Assembly: GCA_965644295.1 (NCBI GenBank)
Contig: CBFFRP010000423.1
Coordinates: 62,001 to 126,000, forward strand
Length of the DNA: 64,000 nt
From: Paraphysomonas bandaiensis
Taxonomy: Eukaryota; Chrysophyceae
Reading direction: 5' to 3'
Part shown: positions 1-10,486 of the stretch, piece after piece
Numbering within the stretch: position 1 is the first letter of the stretch
Layout of the letters: the number at the start of each line of letters is the position of its first letter
Program-made: the position numbers and the translations under genes
The notes under the pieces: generated by a model
Told to the model about the DNA's origin: nothing
The model's database searches: none
The model's input: the letters and a program-made list of their open reading frames with translations, nothing else

Positions 1-883
1 AGAGACCACGTTTCTGGCGATATAATTAGTTATGCCACTCACATTCAAATAAGTCCAAACCCTACCTGGATTCAACGTGTCTGAGAAAGCGCAAGATATT
101 AGAACAGCCCCAGATCCCACACTGGATAGTAAAAACAATACAATAGCAAGATTTTGAGGGCTGGATATGACACGACGACAGCAGCTGAGAAGAGCCCTCC
201 GTGGATATTTCTTGCACTCAGAGGAGCAACAACAACAAAACATTCGGCAGCAGCACTGCTTATCATCGAATTGATTGAACTCATTATCGTCGTCTACTGA
301 CTGTTGCATCACATGTAGTGCCATCATTGTAGTTTCTGCTGATGAGGTACATGCTCCACGGAGAAGAAGTAATGTCCCAAGAAAACTAGAGCATAGACAC
401 AAAAAAACGATGACAAAACTAGCAGGCCACATATATTCTGCTTCAATGCCCATATGTGTACCATTATCAATGTTGTCGATACTTTGCCACAAATGAATAT
501 CAGACCATTGCCAGCAAAATTCATCACAAAATACTGATGAACTAGTTCCTGGACATAGCAGTGTATCTGCAGTCTGATCACATGCAATTGAAGAACCAAA
601 TCCAATCCAAGAATTAAAATACATACATTGACCATTTAAACATTCATCTGTATAAGAATATAATCGCCACATTGACTATATATACATATATAGTTAATAT
701 CACTGTAGTGTATATGGATATTGTACACATTACCTGTCTGTATACACCGTATGAGAAGCATACAGTAACTATAACACCTAATAAAAAATGTATAGTCATA
801 GCCAATTGATTATAATGTATGTATATTCCATGTAATACTCCACAATATCCATATCCCTTATTACGATATGAAGCAGTTGACAT
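1..883 (-). CDS. Cys-rich multi-pass membrane protein, partial (3' end beyond window)
   Basis: Product not recognised. Three exons on the minus strand are inferred: 883-748, 647-66 and 13-1. The gene continues past the left edge, with about 243 codons visible. The exon 1 to 2 join uses a GTGTATAC donor at 747, because the more obvious GTAATG donor downstream would hit a stop at once. Hydrophobic segments follow MTIHFLLG, WPASFVIV and NLAIVLFL, so there are at least three membrane spans. Between the first two lies a Cys-rich stretch with an N-G-T sequon, which looks extracytoplasmic. After the second span comes a Cys cluster (CCCRMFCCCC) that could be palmitoylated. It stands head-to-head with the PKA-R gene. 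A coding frame without stops over 580 nt supports it; family and exact start are unknown. Confidence 0.6.
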
Positions 884-1851
884 GATGTTGTTTGATAGTG
901 TATTGTTGATGTAATGAAGTTCATTTGATTTGATTGTGGTGATGAATGTGAATGTATGTGTGTGTGAATTGAATGTTATGAAGAGTCAGTTAATTAATTA
1001 ACTTACTTATATATGTGTGTATGTATGAGATGATACGTACATATATATGTATATGTATGTATGTACATATATATGTGTATGTAGCTATGAGATGATAGTA
1101 ATAGAGACATAAGCTCATTGGATGACAGTCAATAGCAATCTATTCACACTTCACTTCATGAAGCTGAACTTATATATGTATATATAGATATATAGATATA
1201 TAGATACTGTACATACCTTCAGCCACATACAGCAGTATCTACAGCATATAGATATCATACAACTCCATGGTACTCTGGTATTCCTACACCTGGAGGTGTA
1301 TGATTTTATTGATTGTTCATTGTTTATTTCATTGAAAATCATCATTTTTTCAGTGAAAAATGAAAAAAAAGAGACTTTTCAATGATGAACAAATCGGCAC
1401 TCGTCAGCATATTATGTTTTCGGAAATAAATTGAAGCGAAAACCCTCTATATTACTGAAGTACAACTACGGCTGTAATATAGATAATTGTTCTCTCAATA
1501 TTAGAGGCATATTTGAACAAAAATATACAAAGGACCCCGATACGAAAATCGACACGCACAACCACCCCCCAGATATTGGGTGTTTCAGCCTAAATATCCT
1601 AATATATAGATTTTAATCATAAAATTCTGGATTTTCTGATATCGACCTATTTTTGGTGTTCAATTCAAAAAAAAATATCAACAAAAAAAACTGTCGGTTA
1701 CATTTGCTACAATGATGGTGTGTGTGTATGTGTGTATAGATATGTACGTATATATATATATGTTACATGAGGTGGGATATGGTGCAATAGATCACTACAA
1801 TTGCATTATATTGCATTAATTGATATATATTATTGATCTTTACAATATATA
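884..1851. other. Head-to-head intergenic region
   Basis: This lies between the start codons of the membrane protein (-) and PKA-R (+). It is very AT-rich, with short TATG/TACATA runs around 1010-1085 and 1720-1765. It contains one copy of the 125-bp dispersed element (listed separately). No further gene was seen. It presumably holds both promoters, but no specific core motif could be assigned. Confidence 0.6.
1421..1554 (+). repeat. Dispersed 125-bp element, copy A
   Basis: It shares a long, easily aligned core with copies at 13978-14101, 56306-56430 and 61394-61517. Shared blocks include the stretches around TTGAAGC, ACGGCTGTAATA, TAATTGTT and TTTGAACAAAAATATAC. It lies about 300 nt upstream of the PKA-R start. 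No ORF is conserved between copies, so it is more likely a short mobile element or a regulatory or RNA element than coding sequence. Confidence 0.75.
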
Positions 1852-3111
1852 ATGGGATCTGCGGCATCTACATGGGAACCCTCTAGTGATGATGTTCACT
1901 TAACTGAGGAAGAAGTTAAAAATATTGTGGGTGAAAAATTTGATAAGGAAAAATTTACATCTCTTGCCGGAGAGAATGATTTCATCACTGCTGGACAGTT
2001 GAAATCAATAATGAATACTAATCAAGAACCTCCGAAAGAAGAAGCTCCTAAGACGGACGCACCAGCAGCAGATGAGCTTCCTGAGAGTGATGATGAGGAT
2101 GATTTTGAACCAGAGGATCCGAATGCACCTGAATATGTCCCGCCAAAAAATATTGGAAAGAAGGCAAGAAAAACAGGTGTATCTGCGGAGTCTATGGATC
2201 CAACAAAAATGAAGGAGCAAATGAAGAACATTACATGTATTGAGAAAGAACCAGAAGTGTATCAAAATCTCCTCAATGTTGTTGCCAAGTCGCCACTATT
2301 GCGGGCTCTTGATGATGAACAAAAAGACATGATTGTCAAAGCATTTTCAGGGCCAATAATGAAAAAAGCTGATGAAGATATTATTGTGCAAGGCGAAATC
2401 GGTGATGTGTTTTATCTTCTTGAAGAAGGCGCTGTAGATGTGTATATTAGCAAAGGTGGTGATCCACAAGTTAAAGTACACTCATATAAACCTGGGGATG
2501 CCTTTGGAGAGCTTGCAATTATGTATAATGCCCCACGTGCGGCAACATGCAGAGCGCAGACTGACAGCAAACTCTGGCAACTCGATAGAGTATCGTTCAA
2601 GTGCATTGTCGTGGCCGCTGCAATGCAGAAACGTGAAACGTATCGTGGGTTTCTCACCAAGGTTCCTATTCTATCCTCTCTTAACGAGATGGAGGTCATG
2701 ACATTAGCCGATTCCCTAGCCGAAGAGAAGTATGCAGAGGGGGACATTATTTGTAAACAAGGAGAGGAGGGAAATTACTTCTATATCATCAAATCCGGCG
2801 TGGCTGTATGCTACATTGACAAAGATGGGGTTGACACAGAAGTTGCCCGACTCACGGAAGGTTTGTATATATCACTTATTCCATGAGCATCGAAAGTAAT
2901 ATTAAAATGTACAGGACAATATTTTGGAGAGGTTGCGCTGTTGACTGCAAAGCCTAGACAAGCTACTGTGAAAGCAGCGGAGGCACTTCAAGTGTTGGCT
3001 ATTGACCGTGCAACATTTACCCGTGTTATGGGACCATTGGACGACATTATGCAGAGAAACCTGGTGGAATACGAAAAGTTGAACTCTAGCATCCTAGAAA
3101 GTTCGGTCTAA
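1852..3111 (+). CDS. cAMP-dependent protein kinase regulatory subunit (PKA-R)
   Basis: Two exons, 1852-2860 and 2915-3111, joined across a 54-nt intron; 401 residues. The protein binds and inhibits the PKA catalytic subunit until cyclic nucleotide binds. Two cyclic-nucleotide-binding domains are visible. The first has FGELAIMYNAPRAAT near residues 218-232. The second has FGEVALLTAKPRQAT near 340-354, and its phosphate-binding Arg is kept. The inhibitor site is near residues 106-110 (R-K-T-G-V). Gly at the phospho-acceptor position makes it a pseudosubstrate of type I style. The N-terminus MGSAAS fits an N-myristoylation signal. The usual dimerisation/docking helix pair is not recognisable; a degenerate EF-hand-like stretch (GENDFITAGQL) stands there instead, followed by an acidic Pro/Glu linker. 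The start codon is clear. Family assignment is secure; lipidation is inferred. Confidence 0.93.
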
Positions 3112-4439
3112 GGAATTTGAAAATTGTCAAAACTGTATTACCTTTCTGCTGAATGCGTTTCTTGTGTATATTGGTGAACAAAAATGCATTGGTAGCTTAC
3201 GTGTCGACATATACTAGCTCGATAAAGTATTTAATACCTACTGTGGCGGTAGAGTTCGATATAACAGATAATTAAACAAGAAATGAGTTGATATTACTGC
3301 CAAACATCGTGAAAAATTCATTCCTGCTGTATTCAGTGAGTATAGGCACATATATTGTTTATGGTATCAAGATAATATATATGTGATGCAAATTAAAAGT
3401 GTACATGCATTACATGTTTAGCATAAACTATCTTTAATTTTGTTAGCATTCGTATATACATTCAGATAGGGCAGTTTTTAGAGTAAATGCATGATATACA
3501 CCATATAAATGGTGCATCGTGCATCATATCATGTATGTTCCTATATGGTACTTCATGTTGTTTTGTCATCATCTGCTAATGACAATTTTTGTACTCAAAT
3601 AGATCCTTGGTGTACTGTCTATAGTATCTTGGCGATCTGTACACGTCCTGGCATTGCATTACTACTGCTAGTTGTGCTTGTCTTCTTGGTAGCTTCCAAG
3701 CTGACAGCAGCACTTGATATTGTCAAGTATCTTCCGGGCACTATTGGATGCCTGGCCTTCTCTTCTAGCGTTGTGTGATGTTTTTCACACGGAACCCACA
3801 ATTACTCTATCTAATTGTTTGAGAGTTAATACTTATACTGATTAATCGACACTTAATTCCGAATATTTTGGGTAGCATGGGTGATGAGTGTAACTTTATC
3901 TCACTTCGGCATATTATTAGGATTCAGCTCAGCTTAATACAAGACAGTATCTGTGAGTTATAATGTTCAATGAAATATATCATGAACTAAATTAGAGAGA
4001 GTATCTGTTGAAGATACATGATCGTCATCAAAACGTTGTCATTACACTTCTAACTATTCCGTTGTGCATGTTGAGTTCTGCTATAGTGCATGATAGTTAT
4101 GTTTTATATTATTATTCATAATTCTCATGCTTTACACTTTACACTCTAATAATCACAACATTGTGTACTATTTCTAAGATCAATTCTTTATTCATTAATT
4201 TCTAAAGTGTGTCCCCGCACGAATGTAGGAGTAGCGAATGATGCATCAACACTTGTTGTAACTGTAAAAGCAATATATACTGTAGACTGTAGACTAAGAA
4301 ATTCAGGACAACCAATAAACCGATCGTTATATAAAATAGTATACTACTTTAACAGAAGCAACAATTTAATATAAATTCAAGGAGTACATTATTATGAGCA
4401 TGTTAGGCTTTCACAATATATTAAAATAGTTTGCTACAC
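3112..4439. other. Tail-to-tail intergenic region
   Basis: This lies between the stop codons of PKA-R (+) and the acidic-domain protein (-). It is AT-rich with no recognisable gene, RNA or repeat. An 89-codon open frame at 3509-3778 looks accidental: it has no homology that I recognise, no neighbouring exons and ordinary composition. Confidence 0.5.
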
Positions 4440-6018
4440 TTAGTATGGTCCTGCTCCACTTCCACCTTGACTAGCGAACTGGGCCTCCTTTTCCACAAGC
4501 TTCCGCACGATGCCCTTCAAGAAATTCGATTTGTTGTTTATCCTATTCATGTCTTTTGCACAGAAATCACAGATTGCCTTACTCGCAATCCAAGGGTTCT
4601 GCGCTGCCAAATAGTCCCGGACCCTATCGTCAATATCCTGTACACGAGATCAAACCATTGAGCGAGCTCTTAAAAACACAAGAAGCTACTCACGCAATCA
4701 CGTATCACACCAGCAGCAACGTTTCTGGAGATCTCCATGTCGATTCGACTGCGGGCAGACGCCTGAGCAGGAGAGTTAATAGTCATATACAGAGTTGCCG
4801 ACAAACAGCATGGTGTCTCACCTCACTCGCATGCCGCATATAAGTGGAGGGCAACGCAACCGGGACAGCCCCACCACGTGGTCGCTTGTCTCGGGCTCCC
4901 GGAAAAGGCTGCTGATAGTCCAGAGGCCGTTTAGGCCCAAGCGATCGTTGTCTGTCTACGGGGTCTGTTCCACGCAATTCCACTGTAGACAGATGAGAAT
5001 ACAATACATACGGTTTTTCCTAACTTACAATTGTGTGCCACTCTGCGTGCAATACCAAGCAAATATGAAGGAACGTTACGAACAGAATCTCGATCGAGAG
5101 CTGTAAATTCTTTCGCGATTGTAAGAGCAAAGTCCTCTGGCATAGCAGCTAACTCCTGTATTACTCGTCCATCAATATCTTCCATCTACAGATAATACGC
5201 GTGTGAAATGATTCAACACAATCAAGGAGACCCTACATATAGTACTCCTCTATTGATAAGTGCTTCTAGTTGGTCTTGTACAGACAAGGGGAGGCGAGTC
5301 CCCTCCAGCATCTGTTTATACACAGCATGACATATGTTGCCACATCGTGATATAATAAACATACCCGGGGCATTTCGGGAACATACTCTTGGTCTCCAAA
5401 ACCATACATGAGGTCCAAGGGCAGCACACGAGGGGGAGGTGGCAAGAATGGTGCCCCACCAGGACCAGAATATCCCACACCTGCTCCAGGATCCATTCTG
5501 TTAATCCTGTCTCCACCTCTATGGTCCCACTCTTCTTGTCTACGATGATTGATAGGTCTAGAGTATTTCTTCATCAAGCCCATAAAAAAGGATGGAATAT
5601 TTTTTAATGTAGATAAATCAGTTGTTTCTAATTCATGTAAAGCTTCCAAAGCACGATCTTCAGGTAGATGTTTTAACATATCTCTACATCTATCATCTAT
5701 AGCATCTGGATGTATACGTCCTTCACGAAATAATCTTTCAAGTTCATGTATTACACGTTCATTTTCATGTACATCAGCAGCAGCAACAACACGTTGAGTA
5801 ATTCCAACTAAATATCCACCTGGATTACGAATTGTTTCACGTTTTGTACGCATTGTATGTTCAAAATCATGTAATACACCCATCGCCTTATCTTCAGAGA
5901 GACGAGAGAGGAGACCCTTGATACGAGGCTCTAGTATAGCAGGATCTAGATCATAGTTACTATGAAGAACGTCATAGAGACGTTGTTCGACTCTCCAGGA
6001 TACGGGGTGGTCGTTCAT
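4440..6018 (-). CDS. Protein with four tandem hnRNP-Q-like acidic (NURR-type) modules
   Basis: Six exons on the minus strand: 6018-5365, 5311-5237, 5185-5029, 4982-4822, 4762-4694 and 4637-4440. They give 437 residues and all frames join. Four copies of a helical module end in a recurrent motif: IRNPGGYLVGITQRV, LKNIPSFFMGLMKKY, VRNVPSYLLGIARRV and INNKSNFLKGIVRKL. Before each is an acidic helix of the type LSEDKAMGVL or LPEDRALEAL. This pattern matches the N-terminal acidic domain of SYNCRIP/hnRNP Q-R proteins, which contributes to RNA and protein contacts. No RRM is present. A Pro/Gly-rich linker (GPGGAPFLPPPP) separates modules 2 and 3, and a basic Pro/Arg-rich linker lies between 3 and 4. 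It probably acts in RNA processing. It once stood head-to-head with the DMT transporter, now separated by a retrotransposon. Confidence 0.75.
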
Positions 6019-6072
6019 TGTAATGTTAGGGATATGAGGTTGCTATGCATGTATATATGAGAATAATGACAG

Positions 6073-6359
6073 TATGTATGTATGTATGTATGTATGTATG
6101 TATGTATGTATGTATGTATGTATGTATGTATGTATGTATGTATGTATGTATGTATGTATGTATGTATGTATGTATGTATGTATGTATGTATGTATGTATG
6201 TATGTATGTATGTATGTATGTATGTATGTATGTATGTATGTATGTATGTATGTATGTATGTATGTATGTATGTATGTATGTATGTATGTATGTATGTATG
6301 TATGTATGTATGTATGTATGTATGTATGTATGTATGTATGTATGTATGTATGTATGTAT
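6073..6359. repeat. (TATG)n microsatellite, left half
   Basis: About 72 uninterrupted TATG units begin 54 nt upstream of the acidic-domain protein start. The tract runs directly into the retrotransposon LTR. It was evidently one tract with 10797-11102 before insertion. Confidence 0.95.
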
Positions 6360-6566
6360 TGTAGCTGACAGACACCAAGAGAATGTAGACTAGGAATATA
6401 TGGTTATTATGCATATAAGAATCATGTATGTATAGACTGGCATGAAGCAACTGCCTATCACAATATCACGATCCTGAAGGGACGTGCCCAAAGCAATCCC
6501 TGAAGGAGAGTGATCGCAAATCTAAAAACCCAAGGTTTTCCCAAAAGGCAGGGGTTTCATGCCACA
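6360..6566 (-). repeat. 3' LTR of the retrotransposon
   Basis: 207-bp long terminal repeat at the 3' end of the element (minus-strand sense). Compared by eye with 10590-10796, I found no difference. It is bordered inside by a polypurine tract and outside by (TATG)n. Confidence 0.93.
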
Positions 6567-6590
6567 CTACCCCTTCCCTCCTTTTTTTTT
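6567..6590 (-). other. Polypurine tract of the retrotransposon
   Basis: On the minus strand this is a run of A and G (A9 then GGAGGGAAGGGG, ending TAG) directly abutting the 3' LTR. That is where the plus-strand primer of LTR elements lies. It fixes the LTR boundary at 6566/6567. Confidence 0.8.
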
Positions 6591-6761
6591 GTTGAAAAAA
6601 ACCTGGCATTTAGCCTACGAAAACTACTACTCCTAAAAAAAATCACCACTACTACCCTACATCTCACTCCAAGCATTATTCTGACTTTACGAGAACCTTA
6701 TCATAGGTGTCCACTACATGGACAGAGCGGATTTTAACCGTCAAAACTCATAATCCCTAAA

Positions 6762-8360
6762 CTAACTCGACGAGCCCTCCTCCTCAGACTGGGCATCTTC
6801 TTCCGTCGAATCAACTGACCTGGAGCGCTTCTTTCCCCTCTTGGGTAATAGGGCCCGAACAAGATAGTTAGAGTGGGACCTCAGGTATCTTAGCAATGCC
6901 TCTGAACCTCGCACTGCCTTCCAAGACTCCCAAGTCGGTACACTATAATTAGACCAAAACACCTCAAAGTACAAGTCAAATCGTGACCCTTTAACATCCC
7001 CTCGCATGTTCGTTATTTTCTCCATCACAAACTCGGCGCCCTCTGTGTCATCCCGTAACGCAATCTGCACCGGGTCTTCCACCCTCGGATCATAACAGAA
7101 CGGACGTAACTTCGAGATATGATGCTTCGTCGTGCCTCTGGTCAAAAGACTCTGCACTGTATAAATTCCACCATCTATTGCCACCACCTTCATGGGGCCT
7201 TTTAAATAGGGTAATAACTTGCTCGGAGGACCCTTCCTCAACGAGTTATGGCGATATTCCACTAGCACCAAAGCCCCTACCGGATATGAGGATATACCCT
7301 CCGGCATATTAGACTCAATATGATGCTGGTCTCGGATACGCAAATTCTGTTGTGCATACGCCCTAACCTTATCCTGAGCGACAAGTCTGTCTGCCACCCA
7401 TTGTGATAAATCTCGACTCTCCCGAGATGATAAATTCTTTCTATCCAAAATAAAGCCCGCATCCAGATTTATGGATTTACCATACACAAGTTCTGCTGGG
7501 GCCACCCCAGTTGATCCATGTACAGACGCATTCAAGATGCGCTGCACCATTGGTAAAACATCAGACCACCACTTTAAAGCAACTCGCTCGAAAATGATGT
7601 TCCGCAAATGTCGAAGAATCTCTTTATTCTCCCTCTCGACCATGCCATTTTCCTCCTTCGAGTACTCGATTGTAAAAGAGTGGTTGACACCCAACAAAGC
7701 AGTTATCTCACGAATGATATCCGCAATAAACGCCTTGCCCTTATCCGAGGTAAGTTTACAAATCGAGCACATCGAAAATCTACCAAAATATTGAATCAAC
7801 GCTCGGGCTGTATCTTTCGCCGATATGCCTTTCGTGGGGAATAACTCAACCCACCTCGCGAAGGCATCAATCAGCACTAATATACTCGTAAACCCATATT
7901 CATCCGGCATCAAGCCTTCAATATAATCCATATAAATACATTCTCCCATCGAGTATTTCGACAGTGTAAATGGACGAACCCACACAGATGGTTTCAACGT
8001 TGACATTTTCTGACAACACACACATCTCTTAATAAAAGTTATTACATGCTGACGCATGTTCCTCCAATTGTTGTTGCTCCCTCGCAACTTCCCCATGGTT
8101 CGTTCTACCCCATGGTGACCCACTACACTATTGTGACAGGTCTTAATAACTTTCCAGAAGCGACTCGGGATATGCTCACACTCTGTATCCTGCTCTACCT
8201 CAAGGCACTGCTCGAGTGAAGAACAGACATTTTCACCGATTTCATCGGATGCGTCCACCCCACAAATTCGACTAAGAGCGTCAGCAATCACATTGAGTTC
8301 TCCTGCCAAATGTTCGAAGGTAACATCAAACGACTGAAAACACATAAACCAGCGTTGCAC
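6762..8360 (-). CDS. Retrotransposon RNase H end, integrase and chromodomain
   Basis: Open frame of 532 residues. It starts within the end of RNase H (HLAGELNVIADALSR). A zinc-binding HHCC region follows near residues 76-116. The integrase core has D145, D206 and E242, giving the D,D-35-E spacing, so this part looks catalytically intact. A C-terminal chromodomain-like region lies near residues 440-500 (FDLYFEVFWSNY, then PTWESW), followed by a Ser/Glu-rich tail. Chromodomains of this type are known to direct integration to particular chromatin. The true protein begins upstream in a disrupted frame. Confidence 0.88.
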   Translation of the reverse strand: MQRWFMCFQSFDVTFEHLAGELNVIADALSRICGVDASDEIGENVCSSLEQCLEVEQDTECEHIPSRFWKVIKTCHNSVVGHHGVERTMGKLRGSNNNWRNMRQHVITFIKRCVCCQKMSTLKPSVWVRPFTLSKYSMGECIYMDYIEGLMPDEYGFTSILVLIDAFARWVELFPTKGISAKDTARALIQYFGRFSMCSICKLTSDKGKAFIADIIREITALLGVNHSFTIEYSKEENGMVERENKEILRHLRNIIFERVALKWWSDVLPMVQRILNASVHGSTGVAPAELVYGKSINLDAGFILDRKNLSSRESRDLSQWVADRLVAQDKVRAYAQQNLRIRDQHHIESNMPEGISSYPVGALVLVEYRHNSLRKGPPSKLLPYLKGPMKVVAIDGGIYTVQSLLTRGTTKHHISKLRPFCYDPRVEDPVQIALRDDTEGAEFVMEKITNMRGDVKGSRFDLYFEVFWSNYSVPTWESWKAVRGSEALLRYLRSHSNYLVRALLPKRGKKRSRSVDSTEEDAQSEEEGSSS

Positions 8361-9737
8361 ACGCTTAAAACACCGTGTTCTTGCTTAAGCTGTCGTGATC
8401 CGTTCGAACAATGAAGCGTCGATCTCTCAACAAGTATTCCCACTTATTCAAGGCATACAAAAATGGCAAATCCTTCCTGCTCACAGGTATGCCATTTCGC
8501 CAAGGTTGACTCGAACGCCTTACTAATCATACCAATTGTGCGTCGTGACCCTCCACGATTTGCACCAAATGAGCCCCAATCCCTATTATAGATGCATCAG
8601 TATATAGATAGATGGGGAAAACATCATCCATAAAAAATAATAAGGGACACTCATGAATTCGCTCCTTCCGCTCATCGAATGCTACCGTGGCCTCCTCTGA
8701 CCAGTCGAGCACTTTCCGATGCGCTTGAGACTTTTTGTATAATTTCCCAATATTGCATGCAAAGAAAACTCATTATATACCAGGCCCGCAAGCACTATAT
8801 TTTGCATTTGCCTCTGGAAATAAGATGGAGCGCACTTTAAACCCATGGGGAGCCGGAGCCACTCGTACACCCCGTTTTGAGTAATAAAGGCAACCCAGCA
8901 CGGGATCGTTTACCCCCTGGCACCAATTCTATAGATCATATCTCTTATATTAGGAATTGGCCAGCTTTCTGAAGTCGTGACCCGATTTAAGTTTTTATAG
9001 TCTATTACCCACCGCCCTTTATTATCTGGCTTCGGCACCACAAAGGGATGACTGTAATGAGTGGCTGTGCTAAGTTGGATTGCTCCTAACTTCTCTAGCT
9101 TATCCACCAAATGTTGGAGCTCGCGCTGGCGACTCCTGTCTAACCTCCGGGGAGGCAATTTATGTGCCGGTATCAACCACGTTTCAGACGGGTTCCGGAC
9201 TTCTAACTCAAAAGGCTCCAGCTTGGCTGGTTCCCCTTTACGAATCTCTAATCGGAATATCTCCTTGTATTCCCCCAGGACATCCCGGATACGACTCTGT
9301 AAACTCGGGGATCCAAATATCTTATCTGGAAGCACTTGCGGATCCTTTTCCGCACTTAAATAATCAGAATCAATAGACTCCAATTGATCATCGTGAATCT
9401 CCTTCATATTCTCTCGGTCCCTTGCGGACCTGGTTGAGAAGTTAGTAGGGTCCTCGACCCCCAGAGAGAGCAACTGCTCCTCCACTGGGTATGACCAATC
9501 TTCGCCACTATCATTGATTCCTACCTCGAGTGGAGCTAACTCGCTCTGCACCCCAAGGTCATAATTTTTGCGTAGCGGTAGACAAACGCTGGCTCGTTCC
9601 CCCCCACAAGGGTAAGACGCGTGCACGCCCAGGCCAAGAGGCACTGCTCCCCCAGACTGATCATCTCTCTCTCTCGCATGAAGGAATGCGCTGTTTCCCA
9701 CTACGTTGGCTAACCGCCATGCGCTGTCCGCGCTCAT
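8361..9737 (-). pseudogene. Retrotransposon reverse transcriptase and RNase H start, disrupted
   Basis: Frames at 9737-8910, 8870-8682 and 8712-8527 carry RT and RNase H pieces. RT fingers are clear (RWVIDYKNLNRVT, WPIPNIRDM), then YEWLRLPMGLKCAPSYFQ, then an RNase H start (YTDASIIGIGAHL). The block that should contain the first catalytic Asp (LDLTSGY-type) is missing near 8910. The YxDD palm motif with about 100 following residues is missing near 8780. Frame changes accompany both gaps. The product cannot be an active polymerase. Confidence 0.85.
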
Positions 9738-10045
9738 AAAGCATTAGGGCAATGTACAACTAAATTTAGTTCTCGTACAGTCTGCATTCCTAATATAATA
9801 TCAAAATTTAAATCTAATTCTCAAGCAGTTAACCTAGCTTGCAACCCCGGAGGCTCCTTTGCCTCCGAAAGGATTTTTACATCAAAGGGTACACCCCTCC
9901 TACACAATGCAAAAGCAGACTTCAAGCCACCCGCAATATTCTTAATTACAGGTATTGGAACAGAATCACTCTCTATCAACCACTGTACAACGTCTTTACT
10001 AATAAAGTTCGCCGACGCGCCAGTATCAAGCAGAGCCTTGCACAT
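9738..10045 (-). pseudogene. Retrotransposon aspartic protease region
   Basis: The frame 10045-9821 holds the active-site triad DTGA near 10027 in the context ALLDTGASANFIS, typical of retroelement pepsin-like proteases. Between 9820 and 9738 the second half continues in another frame (FDIILGM-type motif) and then meets a stop. The protease domain is therefore split by a frameshift and separated from RT. Confidence 0.75.
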
Positions 10046-10066
10046 CCTTTTCCCACCCTGCTCATT

Positions 10067-10486
10067 TCAACCCATGACATCCGAGTATAATTCGCAGAAC
10101 TCACCTTTGGAGTATTTTCCATACGAACCACTCTTTGGAAGTTCTCGGTCGGAGGCCCCTGCCTCCTTCCCTTCCGTTGAACTGGAGGTTATCGGCCCCT
10201 CAAGAGCCCCCTCACTCTCATAATCTAAAACACTCTTTGGAAGTTCTCCGTCGGAGGCCCCTGCCTCCTTCCCTTCCGTTGAACTGGAGGTTATTGGCTC
10301 CTCAAAAGCCCCCTCACTCTCATAATCTAAAACACTCTTTGGAAGTTCTCGGTCGGAGGCCCCTGCCTCCTTCCCTTCCGTTGAACTGGAGGTTATCGGC
10401 TCCTCAAAAGCCCCCTCACTCTCATAATCTAAAACACTCTTTGGAAGTTCTCGGTCGGAGGCCCCTGCCTCCTTCCCTTCCATCAC
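10067..10486 (-). CDS. Retrotransposon 5' ORF of 34-residue repeats
   Basis: 139-codon open frame made of a 34-residue (102-bp) unit repeated about four times. Each copy contains EGKEAGASDRELPKSVLDYE-like sequence followed by an acidic and Ser/Thr-rich part. The last DNA copy (toward 10537) is diverged and lies upstream of the apparent Met. The segment is acidic, low-complexity and probably disordered. It lies where gag would be, only about 100 nt from the 5' LTR, but nothing resembles capsid or nucleocapsid. Function is unknown; it may be a remnant linker expanded after gag loss. Confidence 0.6.
   Translation of the reverse strand: MMEGKEAGASDRELPKSVLDYESEGAFEEPITSSSTEGKEAGASDRELPKSVLDYESEGAFEEPITSSSTEGKEAGASDGELPKSVLDYESEGALEGPITSSSTEGKEAGASDRELPKSGSYGKYSKGEFCELYSDVMG

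Noticed and set aside
3509-3778. 89-codon hydrophobic frame downstream of PKA-R
   Set aside because: It is in a tail-to-tail gap with no partner exon, no family likeness and base composition like its surroundings.
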